Below are positions 17,919 through 26,480 of a stretch of DNA of 56,863 bases, piece after piece. Both the position numbers and the translations under genes were made by a program. The number at the start of each line of letters is the position of its first letter. The stretch's first letter is position 1. The notes beneath the pieces are model-generated. The model made no database searches and was not told where the DNA came from. It saw only the letters and a program-made list of their open reading frames with translations. The stretch is from Butyrivibrio sp. (lineage in GTDB: Bacteria; Bacillota_A; Clostridia; Lachnospirales; Lachnospiraceae): the NCBI RefSeq assembly GCF_024699075.1, contig NZ_JAILQF010000222.1:1-56863 (forward strand), given 5' to 3'.

Positions 17919-18015
17919 GATTAAACTGTCTGAAAAAATTACGATATTTCGGTAAAAAATGGTCAAACATTACAAAGACCGTAAAGAATAAAAACCCGAA
18001 AAGTATATCGGAGGA

Positions 18016-18984
18016 TCAGACCAGAAGTTTAAGTTTATATCCTGTATTTTTTATCAAAATATCGTCAGATTTGATGGAAACTTCTCCGTCAGTATGAACC
18101 CAAAGTGGTTTTTCGGTTTTGATATGAATTTCACTGCTTCTTAGAGCATGAATACCTTTATATTTAAAATGCTTTCCTTTCTTGGCAGAAGGAAGGGCTC
18201 TTAATATAGTAGGAATAGGTATATCGCCTGCCACGCACAGATCGAACATTCCATCATTGCAGTCAGCATTTGGGCCGAACATGAATCCTCCGCCTTCAAA
18301 AGGATGGATCATCATAGCAGCAAACAGGGCTTTATCAAGGTGCAGGTGTTCTCCTTCTATAGTAGTGATATCCATGGCATTTTTTTCTACAGAAAAAATC
18401 TGATGAAGAGCTATGAAAAGGTAGGTAAGTTTGCCCAGCTTTATGGCATTAAGGACTTTCTTGAGCCTTGATGAGAGAGCTTCCTCGCAAACAGCAGCAT
18501 CAAAGCCTATTCCGGCGCTTACATCAAAATATCTTTGAGTTTCGATGTCATCGTCATGAAGCCTTGAATAAGTAGATGATACGTGATTGTATATAACTTC
18601 TCCTATATCTGTTTGACGGAGAACTTTGCCATCCGTGATCCTTTTAATAAGCTCATTGGTATCGATCTTAAGGCCAAGCCCAAGAGCAAGGTCACCTGCA
18701 GATCCTCCGGGGATATAACCAAGTACTATTTTGTCAAAATCTGTAATGCCATTTATCACTTCGTTCATAGTGCCGTCGCCGCCTATGACTATAAGCTTTA
18801 CAGGCTCCTTATCGTCGGAATGCTTTTCTATAAGTGAAGATGTGAGTCTCTTGGCATCACCGGCTTTTTTGGTCGTGATGGCCTGATATTTGAGATTTGC
18901 TACAACAAAACTCTCTTCAAGCTTCTTCCATGTATAATATCCCCTTCCGGAACCTGATCCGGGATTAACGATTACATAAAACAT
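18016..18984 (-). CDS. diacylglycerol kinase-like lipid kinase (YegS/DgkB family)
   Basis: 322 residues of the DAGK catalytic fold. Seen: YVIVNPGSGSGRG at the N-terminus, the nucleotide loop IGGDGTMNEVINGI near residue 68, and GYIPGGSAGDLALGLGL, where the usual GTxND is replaced by GSAGD. The C-terminal beta-sandwich ends with HTDGEVSIKSDD. Such enzymes phosphorylate diacylglycerol or related lipids at the membrane; the loop variant is common in this group and makes the exact substrate uncertain. AGAGG lies before ATG. A promoter is visible at 19038-19066. Confidence 0.88.
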   Translation of the reverse strand: MFYVIVNPGSGSGRGYYTWKKLEESFVVANLKYQAITTKKAGDAKRLTSSLIEKHSDDKEPVKLIVIGGDGTMNEVINGITDFDKIVLGYIPGGSAGDLALGLGLKIDTNELIKRITDGKVLRQTDIGEVIYNHVSSTYSRLHDDDIETQRYFDVSAGIGFDAAVCEEALSSRLKKVLNAIKLGKLTYLFIALHQIFSVEKNAMDITTIEGEHLHLDKALFAAMMIHPFEGGGFMFGPNADCNDGMFDLCVAGDIPIPTILRALPSAKKGKHFKYKGIHALRSSEIHIKTEKPLWVHTDGEVSIKSDDILIKNTGYKLKLLV

Positions 18985-19037
18985 AATTTATTCTACCTCT
19001 TTGTAAGTTTTATAAATGTCTATACAGAAAAGCTATT

Positions 19038-19066
19038 ATCATAACAGGTAATTTGGGCATTACCAA
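19038..19066 (-). promoter_or_regulatory. promoter of the lipid kinase gene
   Basis: On the minus strand TTGGTA (19066-19061) and TATGAT (19043-19038) are separated by 17 bases. The -35 element touches the dyad at 19066-19107. Confidence 0.6.
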
Positions 19067-19107
19067 CTCTTATTATAATAAATTAAAACCATTAAGATAA
19101 TAAGAGT
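19066..19107. promoter_or_regulatory. 11-base inverted repeat between lipid kinase and glyA
   Basis: ACTCTTATTAT (19066-19076) and ATAATAAGAGT (19097-19107) are perfect reverse complements separated by 20 bases. It abuts the -35 element of the minus-strand promoter and lies about 180 bases before glyA. It could be a regulator site or an AT-rich hairpin. Confidence 0.4.
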
Positions 19108-19282
19108 GTAAATTTTATGTTATATACCCATTACAAAATTAATCTGATTTTTTTGAGTATTTGTTCAAAAAATTATTTTTGTCATATAGAAATTGATTTA
19201 TCTATATGCTATGATATGCCAAGTGATGTTAAAAAACCAGTACAAAACCGTTTGAATCGGTAGATATGTCAGGAGAGAAAAA

Positions 19283-20521
19283 ATGTATTCATTGGACGAA
19301 GTCAAAAAAGTTGACCCTGAAATTGCTCAGGCAATTGAAGATGAAATGCAGCGTCAGAACGACCACATTGAGCTGATCGCTTCAGAAAACTGGACAAGCA
19401 AAGCTGTTATGGCAGCTATGGGAAGCCCACTTACTAATAAGTATGCAGAAGGTCTTCCGGGAAAAAGATATTATGGCGGATGCTATGTAGTTGACCGCGT
19501 TGAGAATCTTGCCAGAGAACGTGCAAAGGAGCTTTTCCACTGCGATTACGTTAATGTTCAGCCTCATTCAGGAGCACAGGCTAATCTTGCTGTACAGTTC
19601 GCACTTCTTCAGCCGGGTGATACTATTATGGGTATGAACCTTAACCAGGGTGGTCATCTTTCTCATGGTAGTTCTGCTAATATCTCCGGTACATACTTTA
19701 AGGTTATTCCTTATGGTGTAGATGAGAACGGATTTCTTGATTATGACGAGATGAAGAGACTCGCTATAGAGAATAAACCAAAGCTTATCATCGCAGGAGC
19801 TTCTGCATATTGTAGAACAATTGATTTTGCCAAGTTCAGAGAAGCTGCTGATGCATGCGGAGCTATCCTTATGGTAGATATCGCTCATATCGCAGGTCTT
19901 GTAGCTGCAGGACTTCATCCAAGTCCATTCCCATATGCTGATGTTGTAACTACAACAACTCACAAAACTCTTCGAGGACCTAGAGGCGGTATGATCATGT
20001 GGAATCAGGCTGCTCAGGATAAGTTCAAGTTCAATAAGGCTGTATTCCCGGGAATTCAGGGTGGTCCTCTTGAACATGTAATTGCAGCAAAGGCTATCTG
20101 CTTCAAGGAAGCACTTGATCCTTCATTCAAGGTATATCAGCAGGGAGTTATTGACAATGCTAAGGCTCTTAGCGAGGGTCTTATGAAGAGAGATATCAAG
20201 ATCGTATCAGGCGGTACAGACAATCACCTTATGCTTGTAGATCTTACTAATTATGATCTTACAGGTAAAGAGGTTGAGGCATGGCTTGATGAAGCTCATA
20301 TCACAGCTAATAAGAATACAATACCTAACGAGAAGCAGTCTCCTTTTGTAACAAGTGGTATCCGTCTTGGAACACCTGCTGTTACAACAAGAGGAATGAA
20401 CACAGAAGATATGGACAAGATCGCAGAAGCCATTTCTGTTGTTATCAAGAAGAAGGAAGCTGGAATCGAAGAGGCTAAGGCTATCGTTAAGTCTCTTACA
20501 GACAAGTATCCTCTTATCTGA
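19283..20521 (+). CDS. glyA: serine hydroxymethyltransferase
   Basis: Interconverts serine and glycine, loading one-carbon units on tetrahydrofolate; a cytosolic pyridoxal-phosphate enzyme. The 412-residue sequence shows [44 protein letters not shown] and the cofactor lysine in [14 protein letters not shown], with normal length. ATG follows AGGAGAG. Codon use is strongly biased to the favoured codons, consistent with high expression. It is monocistronic: a promoter-containing AT-rich spacer precedes it and a strong terminator follows at 20609-20658. Confidence 0.98.
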   Translation: MYSLDEVKKVDPEIAQAIEDEMQRQNDHIELIASENWTSKAVMAAMGSPLTNKYAEGLPGKRYYGGCYVVDRVENLARERAKELFHCDYVNVQPHSGAQANLAVQFALLQPGDTIMGMNLNQGGHLSHGSSANISGTYFKVIPYGVDENGFLDYDEMKRLAIENKPKLIIAGASAYCRTIDFAKFREAADACGAILMVDIAHIAGLVAAGLHPSPFPYADVVTTTTHKTLRGPRGGMIMWNQAAQDKFKFNKAVFPGIQGGPLEHVIAAKAICFKEALDPSFKVYQQGVIDNAKALSEGLMKRDIKIVSGGTDNHLMLVDLTNYDLTGKEVEAWLDEAHITANKNTIPNEKQSPFVTSGIRLGTPAVTTRGMNTEDMDKIAEAISVVIKKKEAGIEEAKAIVKSLTDKYPLI

Positions 20522-20608
20522 TAATTGGACGGAGCAAGAATTGCTTTTACATATTTATCACTATGATTTATGTGATGATTTTGTAATTGTCCGATAAATT
20601 TGAAAATT

Positions 20609-20658
20609 AAGGCCATGACATTTTGCTTATATAAGGCTTTGTGTCATGGCCTTTTTAT
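20609..20658 (+). terminator. intrinsic terminator of glyA
   Basis: AAGGCCATGACA (20609-20620) and TGTCATGGCCTT (20642-20653) form a perfect 12-base-pair stem followed by TTTTAT. Confidence 0.88.
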
Positions 20659-20870
20659 GCCATTTTTTATAAGATCCTTATCAGGTTTCCTTTTTATATG
20701 CAAATTAGAAGAATGATAGAATGGCAGATTGGCATAATCATAGGGAAAACAGGAGAGTGAATAGATGCTTATTATTGTCAGAATATAATATAAAATACAA
20801 ACAAATAGCAGAAATAAGAATTAAAAGACAAATAATAAACAGAAAACAAATAAAAAATAATTAAATTGAC

Positions 20871-20899
20871 TTGACAAATTAAAACCCGTTTGATACACT
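20871..20899 (+). promoter_or_regulatory. strong promoter of the noncoding RNA gene
   Basis: TTGACA (20871-20876) and TACACT (20894-20899) are separated by exactly 17 bases, with an AT-rich stretch upstream that could act as an UP element. Transcription should begin near 20906. No ribosome-binding site or plausible ORF follows before the terminator at 21254-21293. Confidence 0.75.
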
Positions 20900-20905
20900 A
20901 TAATC

Positions 20906-21293
20906 AATTCAAACGAAATAGATAGAAAATACTTCGGGGGACCGAAAGAAAGGTAGGTATACTCCAAAGACATAAGTAATTTACTATAACTGCTGGAAAG
21001 GAAGGTACGGACCACCAGAAAATTAACTTTAGATTTATGATTGAGAATTAGTGTTATATTATTACAACGGCTTAAGTACATGATTAGTGGCGACGATCAA
21101 TATCTTTATCTTGACCACCACAGCTTATGAAAGCACAAGTGAATGGAAAAGGCAGGTTGAGAAATCGGAGGGACAGTCCATTGGGATGTGAAGACGAGAC
21201 GCAGTATTTTAATAGCAAAATAGAAATTGGTAAAAAAATTTCAACAGAATGAGGAACGGCGATTTGAAGAGAAAAGGTCGCCGTTCTTTTTTT
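20906..21293 (+). ncRNA. candidate structured noncoding RNA of unknown class (about 385 bases)
   Basis: An 866-base gap separates glyA from the next gene. Within it a consensus promoter (20871-20899) and a strong terminator (21254-21293) bracket about 385 bases without a credible ORF. The stretch is less AT-rich than its flanks and shows many compact hairpins: TTCGG-GGGA-CCGAA at 20933-20946 (GNRA-type loop), GGT-ACGG-ACC at 21004-21013 inside CTGG/CCAG, GTGG/TCAA with TTGA/CCAC at 21087-21118, GCTT-ATGA-AAGC at 21123-21134, and AATGGA/TCCATT (21142-21147 with 21177-21182) enclosing a GAGA-capped hairpin at 21155-21166. It does not show the signatures I know for RNase P RNA, tmRNA, SRP RNA or common riboswitches. 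Class and role are unknown. Confidence 0.65.
21254..21293 (+). terminator. terminator of the noncoding RNA
   Basis: GAACGGCGA (21254-21262) pairs perfectly with TCGCCGTTC (21278-21286), followed by seven Ts. It is GC-rich for this genome and ends 94 bases before the next start codon, so the RNA is a separate unit and not simply a leader. Confidence 0.9.
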
Positions 21294-21387
21294 GTGCTTT
21301 TTGTGTTAAAATGTTTTTAAGTATTGCCATTACTATTTTTTTCATAGTTTATTTGTTCTTATTTTCAGTTAGGGAGGGGAAAAAGAT

Positions 21388-22722
21388 ATGCGGGAAGAAA
21401 ATAATAATGCAGTAGTTGATAATGCTCAGGATTTCGAACAGGGTAATGTTCAGGAAAAGTCTAAACAGCAAAAAAGAGAAAGTCGCCGCCGTCGTCGTCG
21501 CAGATCCCAGATAACAGCTTATATAATTGTCCTTGTTATAGTTTCTGTAGCTATAGCTGGTCTTGCTGTGGGAATAAAGAAGGTATCTGCAGCAGTGGTG
21601 AATCGTCAGAATGAAAAGGAAGCTGTTATAGCAGCCTCTGAAAGTTCTGAAAATGAAGAAATAGCAATTATTACACCGGATGATGAAGAGGTTCCGCTTG
21701 CTTCTGAAACGGATGAAATGGTCAATAACAGAATAGATGGAACGCTGCTTGATATGACTTTGGAAGAGAAGGCAGCATATATCTTTTTTGTTACACCAGA
21801 ACAGCTTACCGGAGTAGATAGTGCGGTAAAGGCCGGATCAAGCACACAGGCAGCACTTGAACAGTACACAGTAGGCGGAATAGTATATTCGTCTAATAAC
21901 ATAAAGAGTGATGATCAGATCAAAGAGATGCTGACATCAACAGCTCAGATGAGCAGATATCCTTTGTTCCTTGCGGTATCTGAAGAAGGAGGCAGCGCTA
22001 GTGTTGCTGCTACAAGTCTTGGACTTGGTGGTACAACAGCTCCTCATTTTCTTGAAGGAAGTGATGATGCCAAAGAGAACGCAGGAGCTCTTGGATCCTA
22101 TCTTATCAACTACGGCTTTAATATGAACCTGGCACCAAGCCTTCAGCTTTCTGATTCAGAATCATCATTTGGAACTGATGCTAATCTGACAGCAGAGCTT
22201 TCATCTGTATATATAACATCACTTGAAGAAATGGGCGTAAGCGCATGTGCGAAGTCTTTTCCTGTGACTGTTTCGGATTCATCTTCCGGACTTGAAACAT
22301 GTGATCTTACGATGGAGGAATTGCAGGCAGGTGCATTTATACCATTCCAATATGCTATAGGATCAGGTGCTGACGCTATAATGGTAAGCAATATTTGCTG
22401 TCCTTCTATATCAGGAGAAGGGATACCATGCAGTCTGTCAGGCGGAGCTATAACAGATACTCTTAGAGGATCATTGGGATATGATGGGATAGTAATTACA
22501 GATGCCATGAATGTTCCGGCGATTACTAATTCTTATACTTCAGATCAGGCAGCTGTAGCAGCTATTATAGCAGGAGCAGATATGATCTATATGCCGGAGG
22601 ATTTTCAGGCTGCTTATAATGGAATTCTTGAGGCTTTAAATACAGGTCTTATCACAGAAGACAGACTTGATGAGTCAATAAGACGTATACTTCGTGTAAG
22701 ATATATGTACGAAGCTATGTAA
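21388..22722 (+). CDS. membrane-anchored GH3-family (NagZ-like) protein, catalytic motifs degenerate
   Basis: 444 residues: cytosolic basic tail with a run of arginines (about 32-39), one membrane helix (about 43-66), an acidic linker, then a glycoside hydrolase family 3 barrel outside the cell (about 115-444). The nucleophile region GIVITDAMNVPAI is kept. The region that should read KHFPGHGDT reads KSFPVTVSD, so the acid/base His-Asp pair is lost, and the usual D-EGGRV loop reads SEEGGSASV. It therefore may be an inactive or altered relative of beta-N-acetylhexosaminidase that binds wall sugars. ATG follows a strong GGGAGGGG site. It stands alone downstream of the noncoding RNA. Confidence 0.85.
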   Translation: MREENNNAVVDNAQDFEQGNVQEKSKQQKRESRRRRRRRSQITAYIIVLVIVSVAIAGLAVGIKKVSAAVVNRQNEKEAVIAASESSENEEIAIITPDDEEVPLASETDEMVNNRIDGTLLDMTLEEKAAYIFFVTPEQLTGVDSAVKAGSSTQAALEQYTVGGIVYSSNNIKSDDQIKEMLTSTAQMSRYPLFLAVSEEGGSASVAATSLGLGGTTAPHFLEGSDDAKENAGALGSYLINYGFNMNLAPSLQLSDSESSFGTDANLTAELSSVYITSLEEMGVSACAKSFPVTVSDSSSGLETCDLTMEELQAGAFIPFQYAIGSGADAIMVSNICCPSISGEGIPCSLSGGAITDTLRGSLGYDGIVITDAMNVPAITNSYTSDQAAVAAIIAGADMIYMPEDFQAAYNGILEALNTGLITEDRLDESIRRILRVRYMYEAM

Positions 22723-22854
22723 TTTTCGGAAATATGCACATTGGAAACAGCTTCGATTTTAAGTAAAATACATCCTTGTATTAAAGAAAATATCATGTTT
22801 TAATAATTTGTCACTATTAGTTGTACATACTAACATAATTAAGGAGAAGACAGA

Positions 22855-23211
22855 ATGTCCAGCATATTAAATGAATCTCAGAACTTTGATAATGAAGTTT
22901 TGTTCTGCAATATTTTTTCTCAGAGAGACAAAAAAGAGCTTGAGAGAATATTTTTAAAGAACAGGATATCTTATTATATCGATTGGCAGAAACAGTCATT
23001 ATGGCAGAAACTTTTTTCAAGAAAAGGAAGTGACCGCATTAACTGCTTCGTAAAGATCAACAGAAGCGAAGTTGAGAAAGCATATAACCTTGTTAAGAAT
23101 ATTGAAGGTCTTAAATTCAAGGATATAACAGGCGATACAGAAAGACGCGCTGTTACAAAACGTGCACTCATGGATGAGGCAGAGGATTTGGATGATGATG
23201 AAAAGGATTGA
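22855..23211 (+). CDS. small hypothetical protein
   Basis: 118 residues, starting behind AAGGAG. No signal or membrane segment. Predominantly charged with alternating strand and helix patterns (NEVLFCNIFSQRDKKELERI; INCFVKINRSEVEKAYNLV), reminiscent of small ACT- or DUF2007-like folds, but I do not recognise the family. The C-terminus is acidic (EDLDDDEKD). It overlaps the start of the rRNA methyltransferase gene by 20 bases, so the two are translationally coupled. Confidence 0.75.
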   Translation: MSSILNESQNFDNEVLFCNIFSQRDKKELERIFLKNRISYYIDWQKQSLWQKLFSRKGSDRINCFVKINRSEVEKAYNLVKNIEGLKFKDITGDTERRAVTKRALMDEAEDLDDDEKD

Positions 23212-24529
23212 TAAAAAAGTCGGTAATTCAAAAGCGGCTAAAAATGAAGGAGCTGCCAAAAAGGCCAAAACATCTAAAGATGAAAGAACTGTAAAGAAGG
23301 CAAGATCATCTAAAGATGCTAAAATTGTCAAAGCATCAAATGCTTCTGATAATACTGATGCTGCTAAGGCCTCCAGATCATCAAGAAGCAGATGCAAAGT
23401 TTCATCTAAGTGCGGAGGCTGTCAGTTTATAGATATGCCCTATAAGCAGCAGCTAAGGATCAAACATGACAAGCTTGAAGATCTTTTGGGCAAGTATTGC
23501 AAGGTTGGCACCTTCATTGGAATGGATGATCCTGATCATTACAGATGTAAGGTTCATGCAGTATTTACACATGATAGAAAAGGAAATCCTCTTTCTGGTA
23601 TCTATCAGGAGGGATCACACAAGGTTGTTCCTGTAGATTCATGTCTTTTAGAAGATGAGAAGGCAGATGCCATAATTGCAACCATAAGAGGAATGCTTCG
23701 TTCTTTTAAGATCAAGACTTATGATGAAGACTATGGACAAGGCCTTCTTAGGCATGTCCTTATAAGAGTTGGTAAGAATAGTGGACAGATAATGGTGATA
23801 CTGGTTCTTACAAGCCCGATTCTTCCTTCAAAGAATAATTTTGTTAAAGCATTATTAAAGGAACATCCTGAGATAACAACTATCGTACTTAATGTTAATG
23901 ATAAGCGTACAAGCATGATACTTGGAGATCAGGAGAAGGTTCTTTATGGTAAAGGATATATAACTGATACAGTTTGCGGAATGGAATTTAAGATTTCTCC
24001 TAAGTCCTTTTATCAGGTAAATCCTGTACAGACTGAGAAGATGTATTCCAAAGCACTTGAGCTTGCAGAACTTGACGGAAGTGAAGAGGCACTTGACTGC
24101 TATAGCGGAGTAGGAACCATAGGAATCATAGCAAGTCCTCATGTTAAGCATGTTACAAGCGTTGAGATCAATGGAGATGCTGTGAGGGATGCTATTTGGA
24201 ATGCCAAGAATAATGGAATAAAGAATGTTACATTCTATAAAAATGATGCTACAAGATTCATGCAACAGATGGCTGAATCTGGTGATAAAGTAGATGTAGT
24301 ATTTATGGATCCGCCAAGAAGCGGAGCTACAGAAGAATTCCTTTCATCCTTGTTTATACTTGATCCAAAGAAAGTTGTTTATATCTCCTGTGGCCCTGAT
24401 TCTCTTGCAAGGGATCTTGGAATCTTTACTAAAAATGGATATAAGGTGACGAACTGTGTTCCTGTAGATATGTTCTGTCATACCAGATCTATAGAAACTA
24501 TAGTTTTACTAAATAAAACAGGAAAATAA
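23192..24529 (+). CDS. 23S rRNA (uracil-5)-methyltransferase, RlmD/RlmCD type
   Basis: A SAM-dependent m5U methyltransferase of the RumA/TrmA family, about 445 residues. An N-terminal Lys/Ala/Ser-rich tail of about 65 residues precedes an iron-sulphur cysteine cluster (CKVSSKCGGCQF, with a later cysteine in VPVDSC). The methyltransferase core has FYQVNPVQTEKMY, LDCYSGVGTIGI, FMDPPRSGA and the nucleophilic cysteine in YISCGPDSLARDL. Three ATG codons in a row lie at 23192-23200 behind GAGGA; the first is taken. The TRAM domain usual at the N-terminus is replaced by the basic tail, which may serve RNA binding. U747/U1939-type targets are known for the family; which one applies is not decidable. 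Confidence 0.92.
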   Translation: MMMKRIDKKVGNSKAAKNEGAAKKAKTSKDERTVKKARSSKDAKIVKASNASDNTDAAKASRSSRSRCKVSSKCGGCQFIDMPYKQQLRIKHDKLEDLLGKYCKVGTFIGMDDPDHYRCKVHAVFTHDRKGNPLSGIYQEGSHKVVPVDSCLLEDEKADAIIATIRGMLRSFKIKTYDEDYGQGLLRHVLIRVGKNSGQIMVILVLTSPILPSKNNFVKALLKEHPEITTIVLNVNDKRTSMILGDQEKVLYGKGYITDTVCGMEFKISPKSFYQVNPVQTEKMYSKALELAELDGSEEALDCYSGVGTIGIIASPHVKHVTSVEINGDAVRDAIWNAKNNGIKNVTFYKNDATRFMQQMAESGDKVDVVFMDPPRSGATEEFLSSLFILDPKKVVYISCGPDSLARDLGIFTKNGYKVTNCVPVDMFCHTRSIETIVLLNKTGK

Positions 24530-24534
24530 AAAAG

Positions 24535-24575
24535 CTCTGTGCATGTAATTGAATCATTCATGCACAGAGTTTTTA
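24535..24575. terminator. bidirectional terminator between rRNA methyltransferase and symporter genes
   Basis: CTCTGTGCATG (24535-24545) and CATGCACAGAG (24559-24569) form a perfect 11-base-pair stem, followed by TTTTTAT on the plus strand and CTTTTTATTTT on the minus strand. Confidence 0.85.
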
Positions 24576-24663
24576 TTATTCATAGATATTGCTTTAATGA
24601 TTTTTCATGATCTTTTTTTATGATTCATCATAGAATTATGTATTGTTGATTTATCCTGGCTTT

Positions 24664-26235
24664 TTATCCTATATTTTTTTGACGGATATCTTCAGCTTTT
24701 TCACCCTCATCTTCTTCAAGGCTATAGCGCTTTTCAACTGTAACTGTTTCGTTATAGCAGTCGAAGATTTTTTCAACATATTTACTATTCATCTTAGGAG
24801 TAAGAAGGCTTACAACAGGAACAATGACAAGCCCTGCAGCCATTGTGAGAGCTCCTGCATTTATAGGAGATGCAATATAATGGAAAGCCATGTTTGAAAG
24901 TGTTATACCAACACCTGATATAAAGCATGCCCATACGGATGCCTTTGTTGTCTTTTTCCAATAAAGTCCATAAAGGAATGGAGCAAGGAATGATCCTGCA
25001 AGTGCGCCCCAGGAATATCCCATAAGCTGAGCTATAAATGTCGGAGGATTAAGGGCCATTATTACAGAGAGAACTATAAATACTACAAGAAGTGCTCTCA
25101 TCGTTATAAGCTGCTTTTTGTCATCCATCTTTTTATTGATCTGAGCTATAAGGTCAAGTGTGACTGATGAACTTGACGTAAGAACAAGTGATGAAAGAGT
25201 GGACATGGATGCGGAGAGTACCAGTACTATTACAATTCCGATAAGTATGTCAGGAAGACCTGAAAGCATAGTAGGAATGATAGCATCATAAGCTATAGAG
25301 CCATTAGCATTAAGAATAGCAGCATTACCGCTATAAAGTCTTGCAAATCCTCCAAGGAAGTATGATCCTCCTGCAACAACCATTGCAAATAAGGTGGATA
25401 TTATTGTTCCTGCTTTTATGGCCTTTTCATCGCGTATAGCGTAGAACTTGCCGACCATCTGTGGAAGTCCCCAGGTTCCAAGTGATGTAAGGATTACAAC
25501 GCCCAGAAGGTTAAGTGGATCTGGTCCGAAGAAAGAAGTAAAGGCTCCGTGCATACCGGAAGTTACAGCAAGATCTGAATCGTACTCAGACAGAGTAGTA
25601 AGTGCCTGAAGGAATCCTCCGTTATTGTTAAGAACAGCCAGAATAACAGCAGTAATACCAAATAGCATAATGATACCCTGGACAAAGTCATTGACAACAG
25701 TTGCCATATAACCGCCAAGAATTACGTATACGCAGGTGAGTCCTGCCATTACAATAACGCAAGCGCTATAAGGAATATCAAAAGCCATTCTGAAAAGTCT
25801 TGAAAGACCGTTATAAACAGAAGAGGTGTATGGAATAAGGAAGGCAAAAGAAATAAGAGCGGCTGCAAGTCTCAGGCTTCTGCTTTCAAAACGTTTGCCA
25901 AAAAAGTCTGGCATAGTTCTTGAATCAAGGTGCTTGGTCATAACTCTTGTTCGTCTTCCAAGAATGCGCCATGCAAGAAGTGAACCTATTACAGCATTGC
26001 CTATGCCGGCCCAGGTTGCTGAAATACCGTATTTGTAGCCAAACTGTCCTGCATAACCTACAAATACAACTGCTGAAAAATAGGATGTTCCATATCCAAA
26101 GGCTGTCAGCCATGGTCCTGCGGTTCGTCCTCCAAGAACAAAACCTTCAACATTTTGTGCGTGCTTTCTGGTAGATACACCAATTATTATCATTACGGTA
26201 AAAAAGATGATTAGAAATAAGATTTTTACTGCCAT
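24664..26235 (-). CDS. sodium/solute symporter (SSS family)
   Basis: 523 residues with about 13 membrane helices and a charged cytosolic C-tail. The family core is clear: EGFVLGGRTAGPWLTAFGYGTSYFSAV at the N-terminus, GGYMATVVNDFVQGIIMLFG near residue 175, and VLSASMSTLSSLVLTSSSSVTLD near 345, which carries the Ser/Thr residues of the second sodium site. It resembles the PutP/PanF/proline branch, but the substrate is not decidable. AGGAGG precedes ATG. It stands alone, between a shared terminator and a hairpin region. Confidence 0.9.
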   Translation of the reverse strand: MAVKILFLIIFFTVMIIIGVSTRKHAQNVEGFVLGGRTAGPWLTAFGYGTSYFSAVVFVGYAGQFGYKYGISATWAGIGNAVIGSLLAWRILGRRTRVMTKHLDSRTMPDFFGKRFESRSLRLAAALISFAFLIPYTSSVYNGLSRLFRMAFDIPYSACVIVMAGLTCVYVILGGYMATVVNDFVQGIIMLFGITAVILAVLNNNGGFLQALTTLSEYDSDLAVTSGMHGAFTSFFGPDPLNLLGVVILTSLGTWGLPQMVGKFYAIRDEKAIKAGTIISTLFAMVVAGGSYFLGGFARLYSGNAAILNANGSIAYDAIIPTMLSGLPDILIGIVIVLVLSASMSTLSSLVLTSSSSVTLDLIAQINKKMDDKKQLITMRALLVVFIVLSVIMALNPPTFIAQLMGYSWGALAGSFLAPFLYGLYWKKTTKASVWACFISGVGITLSNMAFHYIASPINAGALTMAAGLVIVPVVSLLTPKMNSKYVEKIFDCYNETVTVEKRYSLEEDEGEKAEDIRQKNIG

Positions 26236-26341
26236 TGTAGGCCTCCTCCTGAAAAAGTTTTATCACTTTAAATCGTAACGCTTTAAACTACTAAAATAAA
26301 TCTTATCATAATAGGAGGCTTAAGTAAATTATTTTATAATG

Positions 26342-26379
26342 CCAAAACGGACCAGACATAACTGCCTGATCCGTTTTGG
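26342..26379. terminator. hairpin between symporter and flagellin-like genes
   Basis: CCAAAACGGA (26342-26351) and TCCGTTTTGG (26370-26379) form a perfect 10-base-pair stem with further pairing inside. Neither side has a clean T-run, so it is a possible terminator or mRNA end-protecting stem for the flagellin-like gene ending at 26456. Confidence 0.5.
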
Positions 26380-26448
26380 TGGGTTGCTACTAACTCTCTT
26401 TTGTATTTTAGGGGTTGGGGAGGGGTATAAATCTTTTTTAAAATTCAA

Positions 26449-26480
26449 TAAGAGATTAACTTACTCCTAATAATCTCTTA
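26449..26480 (-). terminator. hairpin spanning the stop codon of the flagellin-like gene
   Basis: TAAGAGATTA (26449-26458) and TAATCTCTTA (26471-26480) are perfect reverse complements with a 12-base loop. The stop codon (26458-26456, minus strand) lies in one arm, so the last seven codons are part of the stem-loop. An A/T-rich run follows downstream. Confidence 0.5.

Noticed and set aside
20757..20864. 35-codon GTG-started frame after an AGGAGA site
   Set aside because: The site is only about one base from the GTG, the product is low-complexity Lys/Ile/Asn, and the stretch lies in very AT-rich spacer before the RNA promoter.
20906..21293. RNase P RNA, tmRNA, SRP RNA or a T-box/c-di-AMP riboswitch
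   Set aside because: No GAGGAAAGTCC or AGGGTG core of RNase P, no tag-peptide reading frame or tRNA-like ends of tmRNA, no GGAAGGAAGCAGC helix-8 motif and no T-box GGTGGNACC bulge. A short CGGGGGACC stretch resembles the ydaO motif but the rest of that consensus is missing.
21388..22722. Active NagZ beta-N-acetylhexosaminidase
   Set aside because: The acid/base motif is missing, so I did not assign the symbol or activity.
26411..26425. G-quadruplex candidate GGGGTTGGGGAGGGG
   Set aside because: Only three G-runs are present, while an intramolecular quadruplex needs four.
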